Shown: positions 28,918-38,177 of the stretch, one piece after another | Layout of the letters: each line of letters starts with the position of its first letter | Numbering within the stretch: the stretch's first letter is position 1 | NCBI RefSeq assembly: GCF_016653615.1 | Contig: NZ_CP067393.1 | Location: 434,001 to 498,000 of the forward strand | Source: Entomomonas asaccharolytica | GTDB taxonomy: Bacteria > Pseudomonadota > Gammaproteobacteria > Pseudomonadales > Pseudomonadaceae | Direction: 5' to 3' | Length of the DNA stretch: 64,000 bases | Translations under genes and position numbers: made by a program | Notes under the pieces: model-generated | The model's database searches: none | The model's input: only the letters and a program-made list of their open reading frames with translations | What the model was told of the DNA's origin: nothing

Positions 28918-29787
28918 TTATAATGCATAAACTCTCTTCACATACCTCCCCCTACCATCACCATGTCCCAAATCCATTGAAACCATAGCAAGAGCTTCTT
29001 TCTCTGAGTATCCTTGCTCCTGATAGTGCTGCATACCATCATGAGCATAAGCATATCTCAAGCTATGAGGTGATATTGTTCCTCTTAATCCTAATGCTGC
29101 TGTGTGATTGCGCCAGTAGGTCATAGCTTGCTTAAGGCTCGGTTTATCAATCAATTTACCGTTTTGTTGATTAGCAATATTTATGGCATAGTCAACAGCT
29201 TGTTTTACCTTATCTTGATTAATAATCCTTGTTTGTCGAGGTCTACCACCTTTTGTACCATAAACAACTGTAACGGTATCTTTGCCCTGACTAATCGCTT
29301 TCTGCCATGTTTTTAAAGACTGAATACTTTGTACGGCTTCCTCACCTCTTAAACCTAAATAACGTGAAAGCTGTAAGCATGCGGCAATCCCTAATTGATC
29401 CTTTTCAATGGATGTTTTGACTATTTCGTAAAACTGCTCATCCGTAATAGCTGTTTTAGTTCCTTGCCGACTAGTATTATGAATATTCAGACTTTGATTA
29501 GATAATCGTTCTGAGTTAGCTAATTTCTCTCGTCCTGCCTGTGTTAATGTTTTTCTGATAGCAGACATTTCATTTTGCAAAGTACGTTTACTAATAGCTT
29601 GTTCCTGTCTACTTTGTATATAGCCTTCAATATGTTTAGTTTTGATATGGTCTATATGCTTAATCTGAATATTATTAGCTTGCAGATAATCAGCCAACCG
29701 TTTAACAATCACCTCACGGTCATGTACCGTTTTAAAACTACCTTTTGCCTGTCTGGCTAACTGTTGTAATGTTCGTTTAATCTTCAT
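28918..29787 (-). CDS. Tyrosine recombinase (integrase-domain protein), divergent third copy
   Basis: 289 residues. Motifs: YLGLRGEEAV (Arg), HSLRYAYA (HxxR), LGHGDGRGRYVKRVY (His, Tyr). Same length, orientation and upstream RNA region as the two other recombinases of this class here, but the sequence is quite different, so it is an older relative and not a recent copy. It lacks the small coupled HTH gene. Family resemblance is to the PF12834/PF12835-type integrases seen in integrative elements. Confidence 0.8.
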   Translation of the reverse strand: MKIKRTLQQLARQAKGSFKTVHDREVIVKRLADYLQANNIQIKHIDHIKTKHIEGYIQSRQEQAISKRTLQNEMSAIRKTLTQAGREKLANSERLSNQSLNIHNTSRQGTKTAITDEQFYEIVKTSIEKDQLGIAACLQLSRYLGLRGEEAVQSIQSLKTWQKAISQGKDTVTVVYGTKGGRPRQTRIINQDKVKQAVDYAINIANQQNGKLIDKPSLKQAMTYWRNHTAALGLRGTISPHSLRYAYAHDGMQHYQEQGYSEKEALAMVSMDLGHGDGRGRYVKRVYAL

Positions 29788-29940
29788 TTTGTTTTTCCCT
29801 TTCTAACCTTTTCTTTCTATCCCTTTAACCCATTAGGCAAATAAAGGAACGCTTTGTACTCTGATGCCTGCTAATTTGAAAAAGGATACTAATTACTTAG
29901 CAACACACTCCCTGTTTACTGCCTTTTTCTTGAACGATAC

Positions 29941-30320
29941 CTGCACCAGAGCGAAACAAAGTTGAGGTGTAGGGGATACGGTGATGTACTCAGTACAACC
30001 GCCTGTTAAAAACAGGTAATTCCCACTGGTTTAGGTGACCAGCCTAGGTATCGGTCAAATACTCCTTTTATGAACAGAGAATCTATTGTGAATCAATAAA
30101 CGGTTAAAAATGGGTGTCAGAATATAGCAAAACAGCATAAAGGCTCATTTGCTAAGGGCTGAAACAGTATTGATTAGCGGCGTCACTTTCTAGCTCTACG
30201 CTTAAAAGTGACGCCTTAGTGTAGTGCCAGTCTTAAACTTCAGTGTTATTGATAAGCATCAAAAAGAAAGTAGCAGCTAACGGGACTAAGCTTGCGCAAA
30301 GTCCCATAGCTTCTTCGGTT
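29941..30320. other. Hairpin-rich leader upstream of third recombinase
   Basis: No ORF. Several stems stand out: CCTGTT / AACAGG (30,002-30,016), CTGGT / ACCAG (30,026-30,042), GGCGTCACTTT / AAAGTGACGCC (30,179-30,215, 11 bp) and GGGACT / AGTCCC (30,282-30,305). It occupies the same place as the conserved leader in the other two copies but has different sequence. Possibly a structured 5' UTR or part of a recombination region. Confidence 0.45.
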
Positions 30321-30507
30321 TATTTTGCGGAAATAGCCTGAAGATTGAATGGAGCTAGCTTTGACATAAAAGCTAACTATTAGAGATATAACAAAGCATG
30401 GTTAGTTTGTTTTAAAACCGACCAATGCCTTTTTTTGAATAAAAAGCGAATGACTTAAGTAATTATTAAATTAAGCAATCGCATTGACTACAATAATGCT
30501 TCCTACT

Positions 30508-30643
30508 GTTAAAACAGCCCACGCGCAGACGGAAGTTTGGGTCACGTGGGTTCTATCAGCTTGACGCTGAACAGAGACTCCTAAGAACCTGTCTCCCTGC
30601 CCCCATTGAAGGGGACTACACGCGTTCCACGAACGCCATGCGT
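30508..30643 (-). ncRNA. Candidate structured small RNA, third copy
   Basis: Predicted to start just after the promoter at 30,650-30,677 and to end at a CCCACG / CGTGGG stem followed by CTGUUUU. Promoter, terminator stem and length (about 135 nt) match the other two copies, while the central part differs, including a CCCC / GGGG stem and a CAGCGTCAAGCTG hairpin. Layout kept while sequence drifts argues for a real RNA. Function unknown. Confidence 0.55.
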
Positions 30644-30649
30644 ATTTTT

Positions 30650-30677
30650 ATTATAAACAGGCAAAAGCAAAATGCAA
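30650..30677 (-). promoter_or_regulatory. Sigma-70 promoter of third small RNA
   Basis: Minus strand TTGCAT, 16-bp spacer, TATAAT, with TTTTGCCTGT in the spacer, as in the other two copies. Confidence 0.7.
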
Positions 30678-30851
30678 CCCTATTTTTTATATAATAGCCA
30701 TTATAAACAACAGGTTATTGTAAATTTTTGAACGGCAATAAACGTTAATGTACGTTATTAAACATACATAGAAGATAAAAAATAGGATGGTTTTATAGGT
30801 AACTGTTTATGTTTGATAGGGTAGTCACTACGAACTCTAAACCTCTTATGC

Positions 30852-30895
30852 GTCTCCCTAGTAGAGTGAGAATTAATTCTCACTCTACTAGGGAG
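30852..30895. repeat. Perfect 44-bp palindrome
   Basis: Two 22-bp arms with no spacer, starting TCTCCCTAGTAGAGTGAGAA. It sits between the integrase stop and the small-RNA promoter. No U-run on either strand, so not a standard terminator, although it could work as one or as a protein-binding or cruciform site. Confidence 0.75.
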
Positions 30896-30921
30896 AGATA
30901 TTAAAACGATTAAACAGCTAA

Positions 30922-32217
30922 TTAGCCAACGTTTAACAACAGAACGTTATTCGGTACTGTTACTGCTGTTTTTTCCATTTGCCAGTTATCTAATCTATCC
31001 GCCCATTCCTGCATCATCTTACGTCGTTGCTCAATATACTCTGCATGATTATAGGTTGCCCTGATTTGGTCTTTATCGGAATGGGATAACTGCGCTTCAA
31101 TCCATTCTTTAGGATAGCCTAACTCATTTAAAGCCGTTGAAATGGTGGCTCTAATACCATGCCCTGTCAGTCGGTCTGTATACCCTATACGCTTTAAGGC
31201 CGTATTTAAGGTATTCTCACTGACCATCTGTGTTAAATCATAACGATGCGCTAACAGATAGCGTTGTTTATAAAAACGGCAAGCTAACAGTTCTTCAATA
31301 ATAGCAACTGCTTGTTTAGGTAAAGGCACAATATAAGGCGGTATCTCTTTAGCACTATTCCTGACACGCTTTTGTAACTGTTTGACTTTATCAGCAGGGA
31401 TTAACCACAGATTGTTTTTTAAATCAAACTGCTCAGGCATGGCCTGTCTTAACTCACCTGTCCTTACCCCTGTTAGTAACAGTAAATAAATCCCCAGTTG
31501 CGTTTGTCTGGCGCCCTGATAGCCTTTTAAAGCCCGTAGAAACTCAGGTAACTCATCCAGTTTCAAAAAAGGATTATGCAGAGTAGGCCGTTGTGGTAAA
31601 GCCACAATATCTAAATCCCCTGCGGGATTATGCTCAATATAACCCTCAGCAATCGCATGACGAAAGATTTCATTGAGCCAGCTTCGGCACTTCTCTGCAA
31701 TAGATAACGCCCCTCGTTGTTCTATCTTACGCTGTACTGCTAAAACATCGGCACGGGTAATATCAATTAATGCTTTTTTACCCAATACAGGTAACATATC
31801 CTTATGCAGATAACGTTCTATCTGAATATGTGTGCTTTGCCTCTTACTTGCCCGTTCTAAACCTAACTTCCTAAACTTAAACTCCTTCCACGTTTGCGCA
31901 TACTCAGCAAAGGTTAACCTGTTTCGTAAAACTTTTGCCTCTGGTTTAATAATGCTTTTTCTGCCTGTGCGTGGGTCAATGCCAGAAGCAATTAAATCCT
32001 GAGCCTGTTGCCGTAAAGAACGCGCTTTCTTTAAATCCACATCAGGGTATACCCCAAAAGAGATTCGTTTCTGTGTGCCTTCCCAGTAAAAGCGAAACAG
32101 CCATTGTTTAGTGCCGTTATGCTTAACGTTAAGGTAAAGACCTGCGCCATCTTTAAGGGTATAGGCTTTAGCGGCAGGCTTGGCACGTCGGATTGATAAA
32201 TCGGTTAGCAGTGTCAT
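30922..32217 (-). CDS. P4-type tyrosine integrase of island B
   Basis: 431 residues from MTLLTDLSIRRAKP; an earlier in-frame start adds 20 unlikely residues. N-terminal DUF4102-type arm domain, then GVRTGELR (Arg), HGIRATIS (HxxR), LSHSDKD (His) and ATYNHAEY (Tyr). It is clearly related to the two other P4-type integrases in this window. About 320 bp upstream lies an exact copy of the tRNA-Gly 3' end, so it is the integrase of the middle island. Confidence 0.9.
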   Translation of the reverse strand: MTLLTDLSIRRAKPAAKAYTLKDGAGLYLNVKHNGTKQWLFRFYWEGTQKRISFGVYPDVDLKKARSLRQQAQDLIASGIDPRTGRKSIIKPEAKVLRNRLTFAEYAQTWKEFKFRKLGLERASKRQSTHIQIERYLHKDMLPVLGKKALIDITRADVLAVQRKIEQRGALSIAEKCRSWLNEIFRHAIAEGYIEHNPAGDLDIVALPQRPTLHNPFLKLDELPEFLRALKGYQGARQTQLGIYLLLLTGVRTGELRQAMPEQFDLKNNLWLIPADKVKQLQKRVRNSAKEIPPYIVPLPKQAVAIIEELLACRFYKQRYLLAHRYDLTQMVSENTLNTALKRIGYTDRLTGHGIRATISTALNELGYPKEWIEAQLSHSDKDQIRATYNHAEYIEQRRKMMQEWADRLDNWQMEKTAVTVPNNVLLLNVG

Positions 32218-32536
32218 CGTGCTATATCCTCTTGTTCGTTGTTTAAAGGGTTGTAATGTCAAACTGACTAGGAACAAGGAAACAGCACGGTGTAATAACT
32301 GAATATTTACCTTACCTAAAACATATCATAGGAAATAAGGTAAAATACCCAATCAAACTGCTGTCTAAGATGAATATAACGGTGGACTTACTACCGCTCG
32401 CCGATGGACTTATCGGTGGACTTAAATGTACTTGCTTTAAGTAGATTTTAATAGTCGGTAATAGAAGAAAAAACGCTGATTAGTTCTATTATTTCAAGGA
32501 GTTATAGACTTTATTAGAAGTCTTTGGAAGAAGATT

Positions 32537-32562
32537 TGGAGCGGAAAACGAGACTCGAACTC
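32537..32562. other. Attachment site: exact 26-bp copy of tRNA-Gly 3' end
   Basis: Twenty-six bases, including the CCA end and T-arm 3' half, are identical to 57,970-57,995 of tRNA-Gly(GCC). The rest of the tRNA is absent, so it is an att repeat and not a gene. It separates island A from island B. Confidence 0.85.
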
Positions 32563-32975
32563 AGCTTATAACATGTTGTTTTTACTTAAATTAATTTTTA
32601 CCATAATGCACTTTGGTGCCATTTATGGTGCCACCTATAATATTTTATCTAATAGGAGATTGTCAATGCATTAACTGTATATTACTTTTAATATTATTTA
32701 TATAAACCAGTTCATTATTATAGACTTCAAGACTAAATATTAAGCACTTCACAATCTTTCTTAAATACAATCTTCATTGAACTACGATTAGTGATTAAAA
32801 TACCATCAAAATAAGATAAGAAAATGATATTTTATATTCCAGATGAAAATTTAGTAAGTAAATTTGATTTTCTAAGATTAAATTGGATTAATCATTATTG
32901 TTTCTATGATTCTTCTATTTCAAGACACGATTAAGTCTAATAGTCAGCAAGAAGCAGACGTTTACTTTTCAAAAA
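32563..32975. other. Gene-poor left end of island A
   Basis: AT-rich. A 36-codon frame at 32,824 (MIFYIPDENLVSKFDF) could be a tiny gene or a fragment; I cannot support it further. No repeats or terminators that I can name. Confidence 0.3.
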
Positions 32976-33683
32976 TCAGCACAGCTTTAAATTTTTTAGT
33001 ATTCTGAGTTCTACGATATCTTCTGGTTTCACAGGTATTGACTGATATCCATCTTGGTCGATTCGATAAGCATTAGGATTAATTAATGCATGAAAAGAGG
33101 AAACCAATATTTTTCCCCAAGGATATTCTATAAAAGTTTTCACTTCGTTAGGATCAAGTGAACATCTAACAACCAGTGATTCACCAATTGTTCCAAACTT
33201 GAGTCCCAGTGGCTCATCTAGTTCAAAACACATGCTGACTTGTTCTCCACCATACAATCCAAGTAAATATTTGGTCCCACTACACCCAAGTTCAATTTCT
33301 GTAAAATTGAAAAAAATGCGGCCATTTCTTGCAGAGCATTGGCTATGATCATAGTAACGTTCCCATCTTTCCTCAATAATTAGAACTTCCTCTTGTGAAA
33401 ATAGATGCCCATGCTCCCTCAAGAACGTTTCCCTTATTTCCTTACCATTTCGAATCAACAATCCCTTTGAGCGAATGCTTTCAGGTACAGCCCTTGTGTA
33501 ATGAACACCTATTATTCGATTGTTTCTACAATACAAATCAATGTCTTTAACCAAAGCAGAAATATTACTTTGTTCGACTAATGATTCTGAGAAATCTTGA
33601 GAAATACATGAGTTTTCAATTGCCCTAAGCCGAGCAACAAATTCATCAGGAAGATCTAAGGGCTTACAAAGATCTATATTCAT
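32976..33683 (-). CDS. Unknown protein, possibly ADP-ribosyltransferase-like, partner of HEPN-like protein
   Basis: 235 residues. IIGVHYTRAVPESIRSKGLLIRNG resembles the first strand-helix of DarT/RES-type ADP-ribosyltransferase folds (HYT, then SI..KGL), and a GLYGGEQVSMCFELDE segment follows later; the match is only suggestive. It begins 15 bases after the upstream 585-residue gene in the same direction, so the two form an operon. GC is higher than in flanking genes, which fits separate acquisition. It may be a toxin or effector; function not established. Confidence 0.5.
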   Translation of the reverse strand: MNIDLCKPLDLPDEFVARLRAIENSCISQDFSESLVEQSNISALVKDIDLYCRNNRIIGVHYTRAVPESIRSKGLLIRNGKEIRETFLREHGHLFSQEEVLIIEERWERYYDHSQCSARNGRIFFNFTEIELGCSGTKYLLGLYGGEQVSMCFELDEPLGLKFGTIGESLVVRCSLDPNEVKTFIEYPWGKILVSSFHALINPNAYRIDQDGYQSIPVKPEDIVELRILKNLKLC

Positions 33684-33698
33684 ATCTGACTCTATCCA

Positions 33699-35456
33699 TT
33701 ATTCTTTTGGTTTTTCAAACAACAATTTTCCTATCAACCAAATTGATTGTCCAAAGTTTGAAATCAATTGTTCACCCTGTCTCATATATGACTTGCTATC
33801 ATCAATTCCAGCAAGTTCTATAGCATCTTTGATTTTTGAACTAGTTGGATGTGCATCACCTACACGCATATCATATGCACCAACAATTGGCCCAAAAACT
33901 TTACGAGCATTCTCCTCTCCAACTTTCTGGCTTAAAACATCCTGTAACAGCTTGTTCGAACCAAGGTTTTCTTTATTTGAATGTGTTGATAGATTACGGA
34001 GCTCACGCACATTAAGTCGATCAGAAAAAACTCGAACCAGTTCTTTAGCTAATCGAAGCAATGATGCTTGATCCCTACTTGCAAATCGGGATATGTTTTT
34101 AGTCGCATTAGGATAATCGATCTCATGCGAGAAAAGAGAAACTGCATACTCTTGACGAAACCCATGCTCTAACATTGTCATAACCTTATAAAGTAAATTT
34201 TCAACAGCATAAGTAGATGCTACTTGCGCTTTTACTTGCGCCTCCAAGAGTTCACTCGATACCTTACCATCTGGTACAACATTATGGGCGGCCCAAATAT
34301 GCTGCTCCCATGCAGCAAGGCGAGCAATATCACATGCATAAACGGTAATAAGGTCTGAAGTATTTAATCCAAAATGAATACGATTCCCAGATGTGGATCT
34401 GATACCACCAGTTTCTGCTGTATACCAATCGAGAGAAAACCCGCGAAAACTTAGAAGTTCGTTCACAACACTTGAGCGAAACCAAAGCCACCGTCCTATA
34501 TCTTCATTATTTAAATCGGCTGACGCCATACGTGTTCCATCGGTCTCAACAATGAATTGGGGAAGATTTAAATCTGCATCTCCCCGAACACGTATACTTT
34601 GACCTTGATGTTCGATCCATTCATCACGCCAAAACTGGCCTTCAATTTGCACACCGTCAAAGCCACTACGATGCCCCTGCGATTTTTCATAATCGGTATT
34701 ATTATCATCTTCTGGACCCATGACTGGAGCATCATCGTCCTCATCAATATCAGTTCGCCATGTACGAAACAAAGCCCAGCTCCCTCCAAAGATATCATTT
34801 AAACTGCGAATGAGGAGCCCAAACCGTCCATTGTCTCGTTGTTCTTGATGGTTAATTAAATTCGCGTACTCACTATTCTCAATAGAGGCTACATTTTCTA
34901 CTCTTTGACGGTAGTATGAGAGGCGAAGGGATAGATTCCTTGCTGCCAAATAATCAATGAGAAACTCTCGCTTAATTTCAATGAGCTGCTGTTTACCTTT
35001 TTCATCAAGTACCTCCCGGATCACTACAACGAAATTCTCTTCTGGCCTAACCCAATTGTTTCCCTCTTTTATCAGTCGAAGTGCAACAATTAAATCAGGA
35101 TTTAACACCCATAGACTTTCTCCAATTACTGGCTGAGGGTGATCAAATACAAGGTGAGTTCCGATTGGTTCTTTGTCATTGTATTGGTATTGTTCAATAG
35201 AGGAATAATAACCATCTTTGTAAGCATAGGGTTGGGCCGTACAACTTATTCCAATATCCTCCCAACTAAGCTGTTCGGCGATTTCTTTATGTTCTGGAGG
35301 AAAAGCTACTGATGCACATAAAAACAACTCACAAACATATCCTATTTCTTTTATATCACCTTGCTCATCATTGATAGATGCTCTTAAAGGAACCCAAGTT
35401 GCATTCGAAAAAAATCGGCGAGTTTCTTTTTTTTGAAGAATCCAATCTTGATTCAT
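33699..35456 (-). CDS. Unknown 585-residue protein with two HEPN-like RxxxxH motifs
   Basis: No family recognised across the first 400 residues, which look soluble and are rich in Trp and acidic residues (an acidic run DIDEDDDAP near residue 240). The C-terminal 180 residues are helical and hold RNLSTH (Arg487-His492) and RVGDAH (Arg531-His536). Both fit the HEPN RNase motif RxxxxH, and the first has the typical RN. An RNA-cleaving toxin or defence effector is plausible. Operon with the 235-residue gene; higher GC than its neighbours. Confidence 0.55.
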   Translation of the reverse strand: MNQDWILQKKETRRFFSNATWVPLRASINDEQGDIKEIGYVCELFLCASVAFPPEHKEIAEQLSWEDIGISCTAQPYAYKDGYYSSIEQYQYNDKEPIGTHLVFDHPQPVIGESLWVLNPDLIVALRLIKEGNNWVRPEENFVVVIREVLDEKGKQQLIEIKREFLIDYLAARNLSLRLSYYRQRVENVASIENSEYANLINHQEQRDNGRFGLLIRSLNDIFGGSWALFRTWRTDIDEDDDAPVMGPEDDNNTDYEKSQGHRSGFDGVQIEGQFWRDEWIEHQGQSIRVRGDADLNLPQFIVETDGTRMASADLNNEDIGRWLWFRSSVVNELLSFRGFSLDWYTAETGGIRSTSGNRIHFGLNTSDLITVYACDIARLAAWEQHIWAAHNVVPDGKVSSELLEAQVKAQVASTYAVENLLYKVMTMLEHGFRQEYAVSLFSHEIDYPNATKNISRFASRDQASLLRLAKELVRVFSDRLNVRELRNLSTHSNKENLGSNKLLQDVLSQKVGEENARKVFGPIVGAYDMRVGDAHPTSSKIKDAIELAGIDDSKSYMRQGEQLISNFGQSIWLIGKLLFEKPKE

Positions 35457-35584
35457 TTTTTATTTTTCCTTAAAACAATTATTACAACACCATGCAAACA
35501 GTAATTGTACTATACAATATCAAATGAACATCCAAGAATTCTAGTTGTTTTTTGTGATTAAACGAAAAGGTTTACTGAGGCTAA

Positions 35585-36064
35585 CTAGAATGATTCGGTC
35601 AACAAAATATCTTCTTTATTGAAAGGATAAAAAATATAACTAGCTTCTGAAGGATGCTTACCTTCATCCAATAAGGTATTCCAAAAATCACTATTAAAGC
35701 AATCAGACAGATATAAATAACGGCATATACTGATTAACTTAGCTCGCCCGTATTGCTCATCAAACTTACCACCAAACGAACGTTCTAATTCATAGAATGT
35801 TTGATATTTTTTCTTCATCGCTAATAAATTAAGATGATTTACTACTGTCAGAACAATTTCTAAAGATATATCAAATGAATCAATATATTCATTTATTGCA
35901 TGACCAAACTCAGCAGCTTCATCATCGTGTAAAATTGGAAAAACAGAATCATCCCAAGCATACAGATAAGCTGGACTCATATTGTCAGTTACTTTACTCT
36001 GAGCCAGTATTTCTAATCTCAATTGCTTAAAACCTCTTTCCACTTTATTCATCTCCTTCAACAT
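35585..36064 (-). CDS. Orphan immunity-like protein downstream of PAAR remnant
   Basis: 159 residues, soluble, no signal peptide, acidic and aromatic (LSDCFNSDFWNTLLDEGKHP). It starts 24 bases after the end of a PAAR-domain fragment on the same strand, the spacing of an effector-immunity operon. The effector's toxic part is gone, so this would be an orphan immunity gene against a cytoplasmic toxin. Family not recognised. Confidence 0.55.
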   Translation of the reverse strand: MLKEMNKVERGFKQLRLEILAQSKVTDNMSPAYLYAWDDSVFPILHDDEAAEFGHAINEYIDSFDISLEIVLTVVNHLNLLAMKKKYQTFYELERSFGGKFDEQYGRAKLISICRYLYLSDCFNSDFWNTLLDEGKHPSEASYIFYPFNKEDILLTESF

Positions 36065-36088
36065 ATTTATGATTGCACCATATCATGT

Positions 36089-36292
36089 TCAACCAATATT
36101 AACTGTGCCATCACTAGCGATTAAAACACCACCACAATCGACCTTACTACCTTCAATGGCAACCGCTTTCCTGTTAATAAATACTGAAGAAGAACCTATA
36201 GCAATTCTTCTGGTATGGGGCAAATGATTAGCATCTGTGTATGGAGCTAAAGCGTCACCAACACGAGCAACTTTTCGCTTATTAATGGTCAG
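36089..36292 (-). pseudogene. C-terminal fragment of a PAAR-repeat protein
   Basis: Reads TINKRKVARVGDAL, then ANHLPHTRRIAIGSSSVFIN, then KVDCGGVL and GTVNIG. This is the second half of a PAAR domain, which caps the T6SS spike. An in-frame TGA precedes it and there is no start codon, so the 5' half is missing. Between it and the PIN gene (36,293-36,451) only further scrambled coding-like sequence is seen. Confidence 0.8.
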
Positions 36293-36451
36293 TCACATTT
36301 TAAGAGCCTTCGATTATAGATAATGAACCAGAGTATTTAAATGAACTCAGAAAAATCTCCAATATCCATTCGCTGAACCATGTAACTAATTGAATTACCA
36401 AGGTCAGGTGGTCATTCAAGTGGTCTCCTCTTTCTATAAAAAATATAGTGA

Positions 36452-37177
36452 TTACAATGTCTTATTTTTATTGTTCCTACATTCAATTACTATTCTATAA
36501 AGATGTTCTATATTAGTAATTAACTCTGCATGTACTGAGTTAAATTGGCTATCAAGTGGTGGCTTAATGTCTTTAAAACTACCAAAATCACTTTTATTAG
36601 CTGTAAAAAATATTATTTTTTGACTAAATCCTTTGTTCCGCAGTACATTACATAAATCGAGGAAGCATTCGATAATTTCACAATCTTTTGGTTCAGATTT
36701 TCCTCTTTTTGCTGGAGCCTCACATTTCCGAACCCTATTCATTGCTTTTATGGAATACTCACCTATTCTCTGAATTAAAAAAGAAGTCTTAAGAAAGTCA
36801 TCGGATAACTGTTTTATTTTATTTGCTATATTTAACTGTTCTATAGGTGGTGTAATATGTGATGTGCCTAAAAAAGAGTTAGCCGTTTTTAAAATGACAT
36901 TAACATTCCTATCTACTCGCTTTATTTCTTTATTTAGAGTTTCTGTCACAGCATTAATATTATCTTTCCATTCTTCGTAGACATTTTCGCAACTGACTAA
37001 CCAACAGTCATTCTGATGTTGCTCTAGCAAAATTAATATTATTTCTAAATAATGCTCAGGAAGGTAATCTATATGTATCGAATTTAGCATATTCAATATT
37101 GAGCATGTATCAAAGAATAATACTGGTAGCGATTTTTCTTTGATTTCATTACTAATATCTTCAACATTACGGTACAT
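36452..37177 (-). CDS. PIN-domain protein (probable RNase toxin)
   Basis: 241 residues from MYRNVED, whose ATG lies one base after the TAA of the upstream gene (TAATATG); a start eight codons earlier overlaps that gene. Motifs: LFFDTCSIL (first acidic residue), EPKDCEIIECFLDL (middle acidics) and IFFTANKSDFGS (the TxNxxDF end of PIN domains). PIN proteins are metal-dependent RNases, often toxins. It is longer than usual VapC-like toxins (about 130 residues), closer to the large PIN-like group. It forms a tight operon with the 216-residue gene upstream. Confidence 0.65.
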   Translation of the reverse strand: MYRNVEDISNEIKEKSLPVLFFDTCSILNMLNSIHIDYLPEHYLEIILILLEQHQNDCWLVSCENVYEEWKDNINAVTETLNKEIKRVDRNVNVILKTANSFLGTSHITPPIEQLNIANKIKQLSDDFLKTSFLIQRIGEYSIKAMNRVRKCEAPAKRGKSEPKDCEIIECFLDLCNVLRNKGFSQKIIFFTANKSDFGSFKDIKPPLDSQFNSVHAELITNIEHLYRIVIECRNNKNKTL

Positions 37178-37178
37178 A

Positions 37179-37829
37179 TTATTCTTGTTCCATAAACTCA
37201 ATTAAACTCTGAGCAAATTCAAATTCTATAACAAGTTCATTGGCCATCCTTTCGCTCCATCCTTGTTCAAGTAATACTCTCTCCAAATAACCACTATCAA
37301 TATCTTTTTTAGTTCGACATACTTCAATGATAAAACTAAACCATCTCTTTTGATCGAGAGGATGAGAACTCCCCGTTGATTGATTGGCACAAGTTGAAAA
37401 TGTTCTAAGTAACTTAGCACCGTGCTCACCAAAAACATCAATATCTTCAATTTCCCCTGATGTTACCTCAATATCCACCCTTCTTTTTTTAGCAACTTTT
37501 GATAGATATGAACTATAAAATTCATCTAATATCCCATTATATTCTTCATAGCTCAATGAGCCTGATACAATTGGAACGATGTTAGGCACATACCAACAAT
37601 TGTCTTCCTTTTTGAGAATAACTAGCCCTGCTGATGGTAAATGTTCAGTTTCGCTACGTTCAAAACAATACATTTTATCCTTATTCAGAAAACTGAATTG
37701 CTCCTCTTTCTCTGGTACTCGTCTCCAAGGAAACACTATTTGCTCTGATAATTCATTGATAAACTCTACTAACTCAGAATCAGCTAATTTAATATAAAGA
37801 TCTTTAAACCTCTTCATGTCTTCCTCCAT
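37179..37829 (-). CDS. Unknown partner of PIN-domain protein
   Basis: 216 residues, acidic, soluble, no clear DNA-binding motif. The first 90 residues hold WYVPNIVPIVSGSLS; the last 70 are helical (WSERMANELVIEFEFAQSLIEF). Directly upstream of, and coupled to, the PIN gene. By position it could be an antitoxin, sensor or regulator, but it is larger than common antitoxins. No family recognised. Confidence 0.55.
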   Translation of the reverse strand: MEEDMKRFKDLYIKLADSELVEFINELSEQIVFPWRRVPEKEEQFSFLNKDKMYCFERSETEHLPSAGLVILKKEDNCWYVPNIVPIVSGSLSYEEYNGILDEFYSSYLSKVAKKRRVDIEVTSGEIEDIDVFGEHGAKLLRTFSTCANQSTGSSHPLDQKRWFSFIIEVCRTKKDIDSGYLERVLLEQGWSERMANELVIEFEFAQSLIEFMEQE

Positions 37830-38177
37830 TCAATAAATGCTAGATTCATTATGAAATATTAAAAAATAAAATAGAAGTAACATAGTAACTTATACTCATT
37901 ACCAACAAATATTTATAGAACTATTATATATAGTTTAGTTTGAATATCACTAAAACAAGATTTGCTTAATTTAACTGTAAATTTTTTATTTTAATGGAGC
38001 TCGAAAATAAGTTTCACTGATCAAATTCTTAATTAAAAATAACAAGGTATGGAATTAATTATTTTTTATGAAATATTTTGTAATAAGTTAATAAATAGAC
38101 TTTTTGTCTTACTGTTTAAATAACCAGTATCATTCCGCTAGAACGAAAAATATTAAGTTACAAAGGGGATTTGGCTG
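37830..38177. other. Gene-free AT-rich region upstream of vgrG
   Basis: About 350 bp between divergent genes, very AT-rich. It must hold promoters for both sides. No clear terminator or repeat. AAAGGGG just before the vgrG ATG is its ribosome site. Confidence 0.4.

Noticed and set aside
32537-32562. Possible second tRNA-Gly gene
   Set aside because: Only the 3' third of the tRNA is present; the rest is unrelated, so it is an att repeat.
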